Source of the DNA: Sulfitobacter sp. W027 | Lineage (GTDB): Bacteria; Pseudomonadota; Alphaproteobacteria; Rhodobacterales; Rhodobacteraceae | Assembly: GCF_025143985.1 (NCBI RefSeq) | Contig: NZ_CP083564.1 | Location: forward strand, 869,501 to 933,500 | Direction: 5' to 3' | DNA: 64,000 bases | In this document: positions 63,128-64,000 of the stretch, in pieces | Layout of the letters: each line of letters begins with the position of its first letter | How positions within the stretch are numbered: position 1 is the first letter of the stretch | Translations under genes and position numbers: made by a program | Notes under the pieces: generated by a model | Database searches by the model: none | What the model saw: the letters and a program-made list of their open reading frames with translations, nothing else | What the model was told of the DNA's origin: nothing

Positions 63128-63583
63128 TCAACGGATGACGTCGCGCTCCTTTGCCTCTCTGATTTCACGCTGGCGCAGCGGCATCTTGTCGATACTACGG
63201 GTGATCTCGCGCACGTCCCATGGAAAGGGTTTGCGCAATTCGATCTGGCCTTCCTTGTCGACCAGAACCAGCATGAAGCCTCGCGGGCGCATCCGCAGCC
63301 TGAGCGGGCTGCGCGCGGCGGGGTCGGTATCGGTCAGCACGATGACATCACGCAGGCGCAACTCCTCCTCGCGGTCGTGTAGATACTCCATCTGGGCGAC
63401 AAATGCGGGGTCGTTCTCGGAATTGGCAAAGACCAGCACGGGCCGCTTTTTCCACTGGAAGGCGCTAAGATCGGCCATATCGGCAACCAGAAACAGCGGA
63501 TCCTCCTCGGGGGTGTCGGCCCCTTGGGCAATCGCTGTGCTCGCGATCAATCCTGCAAAAACTAGTGAGATCAAACGTTTCAT
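63128..63583 (-). CDS. DUF4174 domain secreted protein
   Basis: A 151-residue protein with a signal peptide ending near AIAQG (residue about 21) and a DUF4174 domain ([49 protein letters not shown] in segments, then [40 protein letters not shown]). The fold recalls peroxiredoxin or thioredoxin strands, but no active-site Cys is seen. It stands opposite to pccA and the mutase gene. The ATG at 63583 gives the signal peptide its normal start. Confidence 0.85.
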   Translation of the reverse strand: MKRLISLVFAGLIASTAIAQGADTPEEDPLFLVADMADLSAFQWKKRPVLVFANSENDPAFVAQMEYLHDREEELRLRDVIVLTDTDPAARSPLRLRMRPRGFMLVLVDKEGQIELRKPFPWDVREITRSIDKMPLRQREIREAKERDVIR

Positions 63584-63748
63584 CAAGGCTCCTGTCCCTT
63601 CAGATATAGGTGGCCTGTACCATTTTGCGAAGGGCAAAGCGCCGCAGGGGGTATTTATCCCCGTGAGCGCGCGCTCCGTGACAATTCAGCCGCCGGTGAT
63701 GCGCAGGCCCATGCCTGCCACTCGGCGTTAAGGGAGAAGGACAAGCAT

Positions 63749-64000
63749 ATGACATCCGACCAAAAGGACGCCAAGACACGCTGGCAGGAACTGGCCACGG
63801 GCGAATTGCGCGGACGCAGCCTTGATGATCTGACGTGGAAGACATTGGAGGGGATCGACGTACAACCGCTTTATACCGCCGACGACGTGAACGGGCTGGA
63901 GCATCTCGGCAGCATCCCCGGCGAAGCGCCGTTTACGCGCGGTGTGAAAGCGACGATGTACGCGGGCCGTCCTTGGACGATCCGGCAATATGCGGGTTTT
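63749..64000 (+). CDS. Methylmalonyl-CoA mutase, 5' part only
   Basis: The first 84 codons of a large gene that continues past the window edge. [71 protein letters not shown] is the N-terminal start of methylmalonyl-CoA mutase. The B12 enzyme turns methylmalonyl-CoA into succinyl-CoA, completing propionate entry to the TCA cycle. The ATG follows a GGGAGAAGG ribosome site. Confidence 0.93.
   Translation, partial: MTSDQKDAKTRWQELATGELRGRSLDDLTWKTLEGIDVQPLYTADDVNGLEHLGSIPGEAPFTRGVKATMYAGRPWTIRQYAGF

Overview
The window reads as a continuous stretch of chromosome from an alphaproteobacterium of the Rhodobacteraceae, most likely the marine Roseobacter group. This rests on GC-rich coding DNA, the DUF2497/PopZ-like protein next to a TolC homologue, DUF1127 genes followed by CCTCC-loop RNA hairpins, a betIBA choline-to-betaine operon, an alpha-type RNase P RNA, and a propionyl-CoA carboxylase region controlled by a PccR-type regulator. 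I see no insertion sequence, prophage, integrase or CRISPR array. Coding density is high, and the few gaps hold RNAs, terminators, operators or small repeats.

Layout. 1-9 kb: 3' end of a sulfatase/phosphonate hydrolase gene, tRNA-Cys, a protein-isoaspartate methyltransferase-like gene, tolC, the DUF2497 gene, a three-gene periplasmic molybdenum hydroxylase module (2Fe-2S subunit, Tat-exported molybdopterin subunit, diheme cytochrome), and a YihY-family membrane protein. 9-14 kb: tRNA-Gly, an ABC exporter, an acyl-CoA synthetase, then two overlapping DUF1127 genes followed by three hairpins with CCTCC loops, which match the cuckoo/CcsR small-RNA arrangement of Rhodobacter. 14-21.6 kb: nine tightly packed minus-strand genes (two-TM peptide, XpaC, TelA, DUF2927 lipoprotein, SPFH-GYF protein, cytochrome b561-like protein, zinc-ribbon membrane protein, nitroreductase, D-aminoacyl-tRNA deacylase). 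They look like a membrane-stress module with no assigned function. 21.7-30.6 kb: rluB, tadA, rpmG, rnpB, an amidase, a lipoprotein, gatCA, a UPF0173 hydrolase, a VIT-family transporter and a Bax-inhibitor-1 gene with a sigma-32-like promoter. 31-41.5 kb: a Cro/C1-type regulator, hisN-like phosphatase, 8-oxoguanine deaminase-like and guanine deaminase genes, mgtE, a folate enzyme, ymdB, an SLC13 permease and an APH-fold protein.

41.5-49.8 kb: a striking protein with 39 tandem octapeptide repeats, a BASS transporter, a second SLC13 permease, yebC, a divergent lysG/lysE-type pair and an EamA permease. 49.8-53.7 kb: betI-betB-betA with a perfect operator-like palindrome over the promoter. 53.7-64 kb: a thermonuclease-like protein, pccR, a Bcr/CflA-type exporter, pccB, several small lipoprotein or hypothetical genes, pccA, a DUF4174 protein and the start of methylmalonyl-CoA mutase. 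TTTGCAAA boxes before both pccR and pccB indicate PccR control of propionate assimilation through propionyl-CoA and methylmalonyl-CoA to succinyl-CoA.

All calls come from reading the sequence and recalling family features. No database search was run. Start codons were chosen by ribosome-binding site, family N-terminus or overlap with the upstream stop, and doubtful ones are flagged.
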